This document shows, piece after piece, positions 10,244-20,677 of a stretch of 64,000 nt of DNA. The translations under genes and the position numbers were made by a program. This stretch comes from Jaltomata sinuosa (lineage: Eukaryota; Streptophyta; Magnoliopsida; Solanales; Solanaceae). Location: the NCBI GenBank assembly GCA_003996215.1, contig QJPP01003435.1, forward strand, positions 62,001 through 126,000, in the 5' to 3' direction. The notes below the pieces were generated by a model that ran no database searches, was not told the origin of the DNA, and saw only the letters and a list, made by a program, of their open reading frames with translations. The number at the start of each line of letters is the position of its first letter. Within the stretch, counting starts at the first letter, position 1.

Positions 10244-12314
10244 CCAGGATCAAGCAACATATAAACATCATGAGAGAAAACTTGCAACATACCAGTAATA
10301 ACATCATGAGAAGCTTCCAAATCCCAGCGATTGCCCAAAGCATATAAACGATTCAGAGTTTTGTTGGTTCCTAAAGTAGTACCTCGACCCGCTGGGGCGG
10401 ACAAAGCAGAAGATTAGGCTCCATTTCCCCATTGCCTCTCCTTGCCGATGGGCAATCCGCTTGAATATGGCCCCGCTGACCACATCCATAACACACACCC
10501 TTGCCAAAGAAGAACTCTCTAGGGTGCTTCTACCCACAAGTGACACATACAGGATATGATGGAACTCACTGACTATCACTTCTCTGAGACTGAGAATTTT
10601 GAATTCTAAAATTCTGATTGGTTTGAACCTTCTGGTTGGTCTTAGGCCTGGGTGCAGGCGCACTAGCCGAAGATGGAGCAGGTCCAGATGACCTGTTGTG
10701 AATGAAAGTCTTGTTTCTATTTCCTGACCGATGATGATTAGATTTATTACTGTAGGGATGGCAATTGGGGCAGGGCAGGGCGGGGCACAACAAGGCAGGG
10801 AAGACCTATAATAGGGTAGGGCAGGGCGACACGTAAATGGGGCAGGGCAGGGCGAGGCAAAACTTGCATTTTGAAAATTTTTAATGGGGCAGGGCAGGTG
10901 GTGGGTCAAAACTGTTATTCAACAGAATTATCTTTCTGGAAGAAATTAGCTTGGGAGCTTCAATATTAGAAGATTTATGGAGAGTTGTGGAGATGAACTA
11001 CCTAGTGAATTCAGATTCCATTCTGGAACCAAACAAAAAACAAAAAAGAAAAGATAATCAGCCTTGTGAAGAACCACAATAAAGAATCAATTTGGTAAAT
11101 AGGTGTCATCATATGACACAGTTGAAATGGAACAATGATCTTTGGTCATCAATCAATGCTAAGCTTATTTTTTAGTTGAATACATGAGAGAATGAGGACT
11201 AAGTTTATATTATTGGCATATCAACTGCTTCTTAATAGAGAAAAAAATGAAAAAAAGATTAAACGGGATAGGGCAGGGAAGGGCTTAATAGGGCGGGGCA
11301 GGGTAGGGAAAAATTCTAAAAATTGCTAAATGGGGTAGGGCGGGGTGGGTCAAAATCTTAGCGGGTCAAGACTTTCCCTTTCCCACCCGCCCTTCCCTAC
11401 CCCAATTGCCATCCCTAATTACCTACTAATTTTTCCCTCTTGTTTTGAAATTCCTTCGTACCCTTCTGTTTTTCCTCCTCGACCTGCTGAGCATACACTA
11501 TTAATCATCCTATATCCATATCACTTACCAGTAATGCTGCCTTGCACTCCTTCTTTACATGTTTAGCAACCCCAGACACAAATTTCAACATCCTAGCCCT
11601 CATTGTTGACACCACCTCTGGAGCATATCGTGACAACTAAGTGAATTTGAGGTCTTATTCTCTCACACTCATATTTCCTTGTTTCAAATTCACAAACTCT
11701 TCCAATTTGGCCTCCTTCAGCTCCTGCAGAAAGAAGTGGTCAAGTTACGCATCCATGAAGTCATTCCATTTTGCACGAGGTGCCTCCTCACCACGAGACA
11801 ACTCCCACTGCTCATACTAGATACTAGCAACATCCTTCAGCTGGTCGGAGGCAAGTTCAACCCCCGCCATTTCATTGGCCTGCATAAGCTTCAGAATCTG
11901 CTGAATCTCCTCAATAAAATTCTGGGGATCCTGATCAATCTTGGAACCTATAAAATCTGGTGGATTCATCTAGAGAAACTCTCGGATTCTGGAAGTTTCG
12001 GAGGAGTCATAGGAACTGGGGATGGTAGGGCTTGAACGGCTGGTTTGAGATGCCACAATCTGCGTGAGCATCTGAATGTCTTGTCTGAACTCAGCATTAG
12101 TAGCATCAGTCCGGGGAGGCTGAGTAGATGACCTGGGACCCCTATAGGGAACTGTTGGCACATGTGGAGCCTCAGTACCAATATTTTGGCCAAAAGTGAA
12201 GCCTCCATACCTAGTCTGCATCACATTGTTTGGAGGAACTAATGTAGCATTGGCCCCAGTAGGTACCCTAGAATTAGTAGCAGTCCTTTAGCTAGCGGTT
12301 CTTTTTGGAGGCAT
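10244..12314 (-). pseudogene. gag: G1 gag and protease N-terminal half
   Basis: The frame starts at the ATG at 12312-12314 with MPPKRTAS and meets a stop at codon 9. Further on come a Gag-type segment (DFIGSKIDQDPQNFIEE; LKEAKLEEFVNLKQG, with interspersed stops), a basic Ser/Pro-rich linker near 10600-10790, and a CCHC zinc knuckle near 10450-10500 (CYGCGQRGHIQADC). The protease start follows, with DVITGMLQVFSHDVYMLLDP near 10250-10320. Gag would form the cytoplasmic particle and bind genomic RNA. The gene is broken by several stops, by the hAT-like insertion at 10753-11417, and by the solo LTR downstream. Confidence 0.85.
10753..11417. mobile_element. Ds-like hAT mini-element in G1 gag
   Basis: The left end reads TAGGGATGGCAATTGGGGC and the right end is its reverse complement, giving terminal inverted repeats of about 19 bp. 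The TAGGGATG start resembles Ac/Ds-type hAT elements. Both subterminal regions are packed with GGGCAGGGC and GGGGCGGG-type repeats, like the subterminal transposase sites of hAT elements. The gag reading frame resumes on either side. There is no transposase, so it is non-autonomous. A clean 8-bp TSD is not visible; ATTACT and ATTACC flank the two ends. Confidence 0.8.
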
Positions 12315-12511
12315 GATCTAAAATAAGCGGTACGCACGGATTAGAATAATTTCATAAAGTTAAACACTATCGCACGAACTAGAGTATGAAAGAATGGGAA
12401 ACAATTCCTGAATGCCCTGTAGCCTCCTGATTATAAGTGTGGCGTGCTTCACACCCATAATTAGGACTTTACTACCCATGAATTTACAGACTCCCTAGGA
12501 CGCTTGAACTT

Positions 12512-12526
12512 TGGGCTCTGATACAA
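12512..12526 (-). promoter_or_regulatory. Primer-binding site of G1
   Basis: The minus strand reads GTATCAGAGCCC directly after the 5' LTR, close to TGGTATCAGAGC, the complement of the plant initiator-Met tRNA 3' end. The leading TGG is decayed. Confidence 0.8.
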
Positions 12527-12530
12527 AAAA

Positions 12531-14697
12531 TTTCACGCCTTGAGCCGAGGCCCTGGACGTGGCACGAACCCAATACTATTGCTAGTACGAGCGAACGTTC
12601 TGGCATATCACATGAGCATGAAACTATGATAATTGAATAAAGCAGAAAAAATGATGTGAAATTACAACATGATCCCTTGAAGGAGGAAAGTTTTCATCAA
12701 AATTCTTTAAGACTACATAAAATGTATTAAACTGAAAGTTATAAATCCAAATTCTGGAAAACAAGAACATTTGTTTGACATCTGACATAATCTGTGAAGC
12801 CTCTACTAAATGGAAGAAATTTACTAGGACAAGGCCCCGATATACCCTTAATACTGAAATAACATAAGAAAACTAATACATCTAAGTTGTTCCCGGTGGA
12901 AAGGAGGCTCACCAATAGCAGAAGATAGTGGTCCTACCGATGCACCGATGCACCGATGCACCTGGTCATAGACATGAGAGTCTGAACCTACATCATGAAA
13001 TGATGTAGTGCCAAAGACGATCAATACATGGAATGTATTGGTATGCAAAACCACAAAAGGGAAGACAGTAAAGCAATAAAATACAATAGCACAAACTGGA
13101 GTCATACTTAACAACGTAAAGTGAATTAAGTCTTTTAGTTATTTATGAGAGCAAGTGGTGAACCAACATAAACCACCATGTGAGCGCATGGAGTCTGATC
13201 TCGGCCCGATCAACTAAGTCATCCTATACCTTGACAGGCATAGGACATGACATGACATGATTTGCTAGCAAGGATCCATAATTAGCCCCTTTTTGGGACA
13301 TGAAAAAAAAAGAGTTATTCAACTTGCGGCAAACGTAGTTTCAGGCATTTATCGTTTAGACTTATGCCTTCTCGGTCATCCAACTAACTCCCTTAAGCTC
13401 ATACCATTAAAAATTATCTTACAGAGCATTACTCGAAGTGTTAGCCTTATTGGCTCATTTTCATGCTTTAGCCTTCTTAGGCTCGTGTCATAGGTTTGCC
13501 ACTTCAGGCTCATACCGGAGATTCAACCATGCTAGGTCTATAACTCACGACCTATTGTAGTTATTTAGCATTGCTGGAGAGTCAAAAGAGTAAATTAATC
13601 TTGCTACACTACATCAATCTCGCATGTCCCAACTGCGTTATCACTTTATGAAACTAACAAGCAAATTGAGGTGGTTTTAGCAAAGGTTCTTCGTTCATAT
13701 TAAGCAGTTGGAATTTGTAGCATGATGTCTTAGAAAACAATTAAAATTCAAACACTATAGTTACAAGAAAACAAACAGAAAGCCAATCAAAAAAACCATA
13801 AGCAAAATAATTCATCCTCTAACTAATTCCCTAGCCGACGAAAATTTCAACAGAATACATGTACAGTTCATGCCAAGACTCCAAACTGTTTAACAGATGC
13901 CTACAAGTTTTATAGATTCTATAAGTTTCATGATGAATAACATTTGTAAATCTGGAAACAATTTATAGAATTAATGTAATTCACAACAGTTATTGAATAT
14001 TCATGAACTAGTAAGTTTTTTTTTCCAGATTTTTCCAGAAACATATAAAATAACTCAATTGATTGACGAAGACGGGGAATTCCTTCAACCCTAGACCTCT
14101 TCAGAGTAATTCAAATTGGAAGGGAACAAAGAAGTAGATGGAGTTAGTTCTACATACCTCAAACATTAGGAGAACTAGTAATCGAAAGTGAGGGGATTTG
14201 ACTTGAGTCTTGAGCCAATTTTCTTGTATTTCTTGCGTTTGCTTTTGGAGAGGAAGAAGAGATGTGTTGGGGTTGATTTAACGTACACGATCTGATGGAA
14301 GTGAGGGGTTTTTAAATCATTTGGGGGGTAAGTAAATATGGGAAAGATGAATTTTCCCCTTAAGGAACTAAGGAGCCAAGGGGACTACCCATTTGGCTTA
14401 CTGTGGTGCGCAGGGTGTCGCCTGGGGCGATGCAGCAGGCTATTTGGGCAGTAGCCTATGGCTTGCTACTCCCTCCTATTCCATTGCACTGCTGCGGTGC
14501 CTAGGGCGCCATCCGGGGCGTTGCGGTAGTGCAAAATTCATATCTCGGGTGCGATTTAATCCCACACAATCCCAAAAACACAAACGAATCATTCTAAGTT
14601 GATTTCCAACTAGATTTGAAGCACAACAAGCTCTATTTTTGCAGCATAACACCTCAACTTACGAGTACAACTTACACTTAAAACATGGGGTGTAACA
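12531..14697 (-). repeat. 5' LTR of G1
   Basis: This is the right, upstream LTR, 2167 bp, colinear with 2192-4437. Its terminal TG has mutated to TT at 12531. It contains a private CGATGCAC triplication near 12938-12962 and lacks the 66-bp duplication of its partner. The visible number of differences between the two LTRs points to an old insertion. Confidence 0.93.
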
Positions 14698-15159
14698 ATT
14701 AACAATCTTAGAATAATGTGCATTATTTTTATCGATGATAAATTGAAGCAAAGCTAGCAGAAGTTGTACTGGATGGACACACCATTGGCTTAAAGTCACC
14801 CTTGAATTAATGGTCAATATTAAGAAGCCATTTTGCTCAAAGTTATATGTTCGGATGACTTTTTGGTGAATTATAAAAAAATCACCAAATTTTGTGAGCT
14901 AGCATGACTCAAGGAAATGGAGAAGTAGATATTATAGCAAACATAAAAGTTATTCTTCTTGTGAGCTAGCATGACTCAAGGAAATTCATTTCTCTATACA
15001 AAATTAAGTACTTAAAAAAGTACGAATCCAATTTTGTTTGAATTCTTTAGCTTGGCAAATCAAAAGAAGTGGGACGGTAACAAACCAGGACATGTCATGC
15101 ACTGAAGTTAAAATAGTTCTCTTACCAATGCCAGTTCCCTGGAACACACAAAATGATAA
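14698..15159. other. Intergenic / 3' flank of the F-box gene
   Basis: After the G1 TSD there is AT-rich sequence with two copies of a GTGAGCTAGCATGACTCAAG segment at about 14896 and 14960. The stretch 15060-15159 directly follows the F-box stop codon on the minus strand and probably includes its 3' untranslated region. No other gene is seen. Confidence 0.5.
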
Positions 15160-16752
15160 TTAGGTTTTACTATCCCTTGTGAAATTTACAGACACCGCTG
15201 ATGGTGGCTGAAACTCCAGCAGCTTCCTACCCACATGCAATGCTTCTTCTGCTCCAAGTTTTGGGTGCTCCAGGATGCTCATTGTCACAAGTGATGGCGA
15301 GCTAAGGAGAACAAACCGGATAAACTCAAACTCAGGATCGAAACCTGAGATATTTGTTAATTTGACCTGATGAAGTTTGCGAAGGGGAAATTTCTTGCAG
15401 TCCAGGAGTTTTAGATAGCCTGAGACATGTTCCTGGTTTATCTTGATTGTAGAAGCCTACATGAAAATAGAGAAGAAACTTAATATGAAGTGTTTATTTA
15501 TTTCCAAAACAAATTAGATGGAGTGTTTACAACTTACTTCAATATGAAGTTCTTGCAATCTCCGAGCACTTATAATCAAGGAGACAACAACAGATATCTG
15601 AGCAAAGTCCATAAAGTTTACATCTTTGAGTTCAATAAACTTTAGAGAGCCTGGCAAAGTCAATGGCATAGAAGGAACTGGTGTTGCAGCTAGGAGCTGA
15701 GAGAACATTATGTGCAAAAAAACATAATAATCAAATTAAATAAAATAATAATTCTTGGAACTCTAAATATCAGCTATGAAGATAAATATAAAATTAATTT
15801 TAGCAATAGGAAAATAGATAGATACATCTTAAGTAACTTCAGTAGTAGTACTAACCTGCAAAAACTTTCCATTTAGACGAAGTATTTTGACTTTTGGCAA
15901 GCTACCCGCAAACTTAACCAAATCAGAGATTGGCTTGCCTTCCAGGCCTACTACAACTCTCTCCAATGTAACAGAAACATTGGTCAAGTTGAGAGCATTT
16001 TCTAAGGATATTGATTTAAACTTATCATTGTCCTTGATGTGCAACGTCTTGAGTTTAGAACCACTGATGTTAAAATGTCGAATACCGGAACACCGATGCA
16101 ATATCAGGCTATTAAGAACAGGGCAGCTGGAGAGAAAACTTTCAAAACAATTGCTTGCAAAGTGAACAATAGAAAGTGTTAATTGGTAGAGATTTCGAAA
16201 GCCTTTAAACTCTGGCGGAGGCAAAATATCAAAATTGTGAAGATTGATGTACGTCAAGTCCATAAGAGAAAAGAAATAAGGAGGTAACTTATGACGTACA
16301 CTTCCCTTCTCGTATGCTAAGCTTATTCTCTTGATATTCTTCCGAGATAAGTATAGTATCCATTTGTTAACATCAGGTGATTTTGCTGTATTGAGATTAG
16401 GGACGTATACTTTAAATTTTTCTATCCGACCAGGATGAAGCATAAGAGACTTTGTGACTATTTCATCAAATTGGTATTTGAACTCAAATTGATGATATCT
16501 AGGAGCACACCTCTTGATGATGAAGTTTTGAAGTTCTCTGATAAATTGGAGATCAAACAATAATTTTGGAATCGTTAAGTAGTAAAATCTCCAATTTTTT
16601 GACAGCACACTGGTTCTTACAGCTTCACGTATAGGCATTTTCCCTAATATGCAATCTATTAAATTCCTTGGCAAATCACTTATTTTGTCCTCATCAACAA
16701 ATGATTCTTGGGTTGTGTCTGATGGATTTATTTTGATACGTTTTGGAGACAT
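15160..16752 (-). CDS. F-box protein with FBD-like C terminus, three exons
   Basis: The gene model is exon 1 16752-15856, exon 2 15696-15538, exon 3 15456-15160, with introns of 159 and 81 bp. Both introns have GT-AG ends and phase 0, giving 450 residues with no internal stop. Residues about 23-66 form an F-box (ISDLPRNLIDCILGKMP, then RTSVLSKNWRFYY), the part that would bind a Skp1-like subunit of an SCF ubiquitin ligase. Residues about 100-330 hold leucine-rich repeat-like segments (LMDLTYINLHNFDILPPP; SCPVLNSLILHRCSGI). The C terminus has an FBD-type pattern (LHQVKLTNISGFDPE; FVLLSSPSLVTMSILE). The ATG at 16750-16752 is the first in frame and sits just before the F-box. The substrate is unknown; this family is large and fast-evolving in plants. 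It is the only intact-looking host gene in the window. Transcription was not tested. Confidence 0.9.
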
Positions 16753-17163
16753 CCTTCCTAAGAATGAGAATCAAATATACCAAATTAATGAGTGAGAAAA
16801 AAATAGATAATATAAGTCAAATAGAAAAGAAGGGTGTTGATTTCATAGATTCCGATGATACACCAAGCAAGTGTATATATATACAATTTTAACAACTATG
16901 TTTAGGAGACATCATAAAAGAGTAATTAGTCTCCCCTTTTGGATCTGGTTAAGCGCAACCACTGGTAAACACTTAACCTCTTATCAACAAGGTATGGTGA
17001 GGGGACCTGATTAGGCTCTTGACCCCTCGATTCCCGAGAAACTCGGTGATCTCGAAGTTTTTCGAAGCCTGGTCAGAGTACGACTGGTTAGGGGGGCATG
17101 GGTTTTGTCCGAATGGATGAAGTCCAGTCGAGTATCAATAATAATCAGCGAAAAAGTATAATA
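16753..17163. other. Upstream flank of the F-box gene
   Basis: This stretch would contain the promoter and 5' untranslated region of the F-box gene. It is AT-rich up to about 16920, with TATATATA near 16873-16882. It then becomes a more GC-rich segment (about 16930-17110) without any recognisable domain. Confidence 0.4.
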
Positions 17164-17622
17164 AGGGTGTAAACATTTTCCGAAAATATTTTCCTATTTT
17201 CTAAAATTTATTTGGTTAAAAATTTTGTAAAAAATATTTTCTTTAGGAAAACAAGCTCATTAAAATAAAGAAAATGACTTGCTAAATAAAAATAGGAAAA
17301 AGAAGTGAGATTGTCTCCTTCCAATCTCACAACCACACACCCCGCCCCCATCCTAACCCTACTCCCATCCCCATCATGCCCCCTAGCCCCACCCCACCCC
17401 ACCTCCACCCTTCACCCACTGCCCCCGATCCCCCACCGCAACCCCTGCCATCACCAACCACAATACTCAAACCCTACCTCTACTCATTCTCATTGTGTTG
17501 TTAAAGATATATACAAATGATTTTAGACATAAAATTTTTTACTTGCGAGTCAAATACAAGAAAATAAGTAAAAAAACACTTGTTTTTCTAGAAAACATTT
17601 TTCTCCATACCTAACACACCCT
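17164..17622. mobile_element. Small inverted-repeat element (hAT-type MITE candidate)
   Basis: The left end starts AGGGTGTAAACATTTTCCGA and the right end is the inverse of AGGGTGTGTTAGGTATGG. The inner parts of both ends also pair (GAAAATATTTT against its complement). The centre is C-rich (about 17330-17450), producing a spurious proline-rich frame. Plant elements with AGGGTGTGT-type ends and GGAAAA subterminal repeats are common hAT derivatives. No transposase and no clear TSD are visible. Confidence 0.55.
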
Positions 17623-18004
17623 AAAAGAAGAACCTCTTTTCTTTCACACCTTTTGATAACAAGAGCAGAAAAAAAATAGTAACAATAGTCCTATCTAATT
17701 TTAAATACAAAAGCAAGATTATTTACAGGTTTGGCTAGATTGTGCATCATATTAAAGTAATTAATCTGGAAAAACACATGCACATTCATACCCCAAGAGA
17801 ACCAAAAGAAGATAAACAAAGCATTTTAAAGAGACAGAAATAAAGAAAAACATGAAAAAGGTATACCAAAAAGCCTCTTCTAATTTGCTCTTCCAGTCCT
17901 GTGTGGCTTACTTATGTTTTCTCACTTTACTCTAATTCATATGGATCTTGGATATTTTCTGCCTTTTTATGCTTATTTTTCATGGGGAAAAAGGAAGAAT
18001 AGTA
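17623..18004. other. Intergenic, nothing recognised
   Basis: This is AT-rich DNA without a supported frame or repeat. It separates two small inverted-repeat elements. Confidence 0.5.
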
Positions 18005-18510
18005 AAAAATACCCCTTTATTTTTGTTTATTAACTAAGTTTGTCTCTATTTATACTATAGAGTCAAATATACCTTTCATGTTAGCGAAGTATGTACAATT
18101 ACCCATCAAATAGACGGAATCTCCCAAATTGACTTAAAATACCCGATTTCTATTAAATTACCTACTCTCCTTGTTTAATCCGATCCAGACCCATCAATTC
18201 ATTCATAAATCAAGCCTCAATTCCCAAAGCAAGAACAAGAGTTTAACACTTGTATAGTAGATCATCACAAGTGTGATAGAAATTGTATAAACTCTTGAGG
18301 CTTGATTTGTGGATAAATTGATGGGTCTGGATAGGGTTAAATGAGGAGAACAGATGATTTAATAGAAATCGGGTATTTAAAGTCAATTTGAGGGATTTCG
18401 TCTATTTAAGAGGTATTTTTGCATATTTTGCTAATGACAGAGGCATATTTAACTCTATAATATGACTAGAGATAAACTTAATTAAGGAGTATTTTTGCAT
18501 ACTTTTTATA
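18005..18510. mobile_element. Foldback element with long imperfect inverted repeats
   Basis: The arm at about 18007-18220 pairs with the arm at about 18290-18508 almost end to end. Examples are ACCCGATTTCTATTAAAT and CCAGACCCATCAAT on one side and their complements on the other. A loop of about 70 bp separates the arms, and the whole is about 500 bp with no coding capacity. Long arms with a small core are typical of foldback or Mutator-like MITEs. A transcript across it would form a long double-stranded hairpin. Confidence 0.75.
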
Positions 18511-18519
18511 TTTTTCTCA

Positions 18520-18551
18520 ATTAGTTTCTCGACACGTGCATTGCACGTGTA
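18520..18551 (-). mobile_element. Candidate Helitron 3' terminus (minus strand)
   Basis: On the minus strand ACACGTGCAATGCACGTGT is followed by CGAGAAA, then CTAA, then T. The palindrome and the CTRR-T ending resemble the candidate at 555-584 (plus strand), which supports one shared family. The 5' end would lie to the right of 18551 and was not identified. Confidence 0.45.
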
Positions 18552-18559
18552 TACCGAGT

Positions 18560-19109
18560 GATGTAGTACATAGCTTTGTAAAGATAAGATCAATATTATG
18601 AAGACAAAACTTTGAATAGATACTTATACGTGAAAAAATAAAATATAAATTTATACATATACAATAATAATATTCTTGATAAAGCAAAACACACAAGTCA
18701 CGCTCTTCTCATTGAAAGGGACATCCTCATTCACTATACAATTTAAAACATGAATTAGTATAAGATAAATATCAAAAGAATGTATTCATTAAACAGAGAA
18801 ACTAAAAATTAGATGTTAGTTAGAAGAATATCTTTAGGCACACTCTCACCCCTATCAAAGGAGCAACATCATTAGTCATTACAGAGAGGTCAAAAATAGA
18901 GAAAAAATAGGCTAAGATGTCAACGATTACATCTTTAAAAATAAAGTAACTCAAAAAATATACTTCCATATTCACATTCTCATAATCCTAAGAAAGTTAT
19001 TTGTTGTTTGATCCCTATCATTTTATTTCTTGTTCAACTATTATATTCATAAATAGTTTCTGGAGAAATTGTTCTAAAATATTTTGAAAAAATAAATCAA
19101 TGTAAAAGC
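18560..19109. other. AT-rich intergenic, no gene seen
   Basis: No frame with domain support is present. It may include the body of the Helitron-like element whose 3' end is at 18520-18551, but nothing diagnostic is visible. Confidence 0.4.
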
Positions 19110-20057
19110 TGTTATTTTCGGGTGATAAATAAAATTTGTATTTAAAACAAAAAGTAGAAACAAGAAAAGAGATGAAGAAGAAATCGATCCCACTGAATAC
19201 ACAGTGTGTCCTTAAGGAAATTATTCCCCTCCAGCACCCGAGGTTGATGAAATATATCCTCCCAAGATAGAACGATTAACAATAATAGAATAGCGGTACC
19301 TCAAATCCTATTGCTCATTGAACCACTCAACGGTAGTATATCACACTTGAATTTAGAAGAAAATTTAGAAGTATACTTGTGTTTCTTGTACTTCAAATGT
19401 ACTCAAATTCGTGCTATATATCCGAGTAAGAATCAGATATTTATATCCAAAAAGCACTACTTCAGAAAGGAAGCAACAGTTCAGAAAAATTACACTATTT
19501 CAGATACGACGACGATGTGCGGTTCGCACATGATGAAGTGTGCATCGCACATGAAACCAGTGAGTCTGCCAGAACTGGACATGATGTGTGAAACGACGTG
19601 CGAAATGCACAAGCCATTGTGCGCGTCGCATGTCTCTTGGCATATCACGAAACAGTGATTCAAAAAGTTGCATCTCTTTAATGTGCGACTCGTGTGCGTT
19701 TCACACAAGCCAATGTGCGGCTCGCATATGGAGAAATATTCTGGGTTAAACTTTTGACTTCAACAATTAAGTTTAAATAAATTTTGTCCAAAAAGATAAT
19801 CTCTCGATTGATCTTTGACAAAGCCAAAGCCGAAGCCGAAGCCGAGCCAAGCCGACGATGACGATGGCGCGAGGCTTATTTTTTTCTCAACTCCTTTAAT
19901 ACCATGAGGAAGTATTTCTCAATATAAACAGTTGAAATTTACTTTCCACCACCAATGTGGTACAAATGCTCTTTACAAAAGCAAAAGTGAAATTTTATTT
20001 TCCGTCCATTTCTATTCCCTCCATTTTCCATTCAATTTTCATTACTAAACCCTAACA
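19110..20057 (-). repeat. Putative 3' LTR of copia E
   Basis: The boundaries are set by matching ends, TGTTATTTTCG on the left and CCCTAACA on the right, next to the purine tract. No partner LTR is available for confirmation. A TATATA is at 19415-19420. Upstream of it in the minus-strand sense, at 19510-19735, are repeated TGTGCG and TCGCACATG motifs in both orientations, and a GCCGAA microsatellite lies near 19820-19845. Confidence 0.6.
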
Positions 20058-20677
20058 ATCCCCCACATGAATGGGGAATGGCTATAAGATGAAAGAATAT
20101 ACAGACAAGTGTGTGATCTACAAGCAAAGATTAATTGCGTCTGAATAAGTACGTTTCCCTTTGAACTTTCCGTAGTGAACTTATATTAGATGCAATAGGT
20201 TAATCGGTAGAAGTGATATCTTTGAACAGTAGAACTTTGTTGTACATTTAGACAATACAAGTCACACAACTAACCTTTAACCGTTTATGGTTCTTACAGT
20301 TTTGTTCGTTTTTGGCATGAACACTGCCTGGTTTCATAAGTGCTTAGAGAATCGATCTTTACCATTATTCTTCTTGAAGTGGCTTATACTTCACACTTAC
20401 ATAGGTGGTTTTCTAAACGTTTAATCCTATAGATAAACTATTTGGTCATACCTGCCAAACTTAGAAACCATTAAAAAGCTTTAAGCCTTAAAAGCTTTAC
20501 CCTTATTTCCGAACATTGTCTTCATCACGAGAATGGGTTGAGTTATTTGACAATGTTAAACCGTCAATCATAACTTTATTTTTCTCTTTGAACCTAGCTC
20601 TTGGGATCTCTAGTCTACTAGGTGGAACTACCTCCATGATGACTTGTCCTAGGCCTTAAACCCATTTCCCTTGATGA

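Larger units (their letters stand above)
2192..14697 (-). mobile_element. Ty3/gypsy LTR retrotransposon G1 (chromovirus-like), degenerate
   Basis: Two about 2.2-kb direct repeats (2192-4437 and 12531-14697) are flanked by an identical 5-bp TSD, ATTAA (2187-2191 and 14698-14702). Coding remnants run on the minus strand in the order gag, protease, reverse transcriptase, RNase H, integrase, which is the Ty3/gypsy order. The right repeat is therefore the 5' LTR. A primer-binding site like the initiator-Met tRNA complement lies at 12512-12526 and a purine tract (minus strand) at 4438-4453. A chromodomain-like tail at the integrase C terminus suggests the Tekay/Del-type chromoviruses (inference). 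The element carries a solo LTR at 8080-10239 and an hAT-like mini-element at 10753-11417. Stops and frameshifts in gag and pol make it inactive. Confidence 0.93.

Noticed and set aside
10304..10909. 201-residue minus-strand frame
   Set aside because: It is mostly an out-of-frame reading of gag plus the G-rich mini-element; the true gag frame is the one with the CCHC knuckle.
17305..17520. Proline-rich small protein
   Set aside because: It is produced by the C-rich centre of an inverted-repeat element and has no family resemblance.
19490..19708. Overlapping frames on both strands rich in Cys and His
   Set aside because: They are readings of the TGTGCG/CGCACA inverted motifs in the copia E LTR, not a zinc-binding protein.
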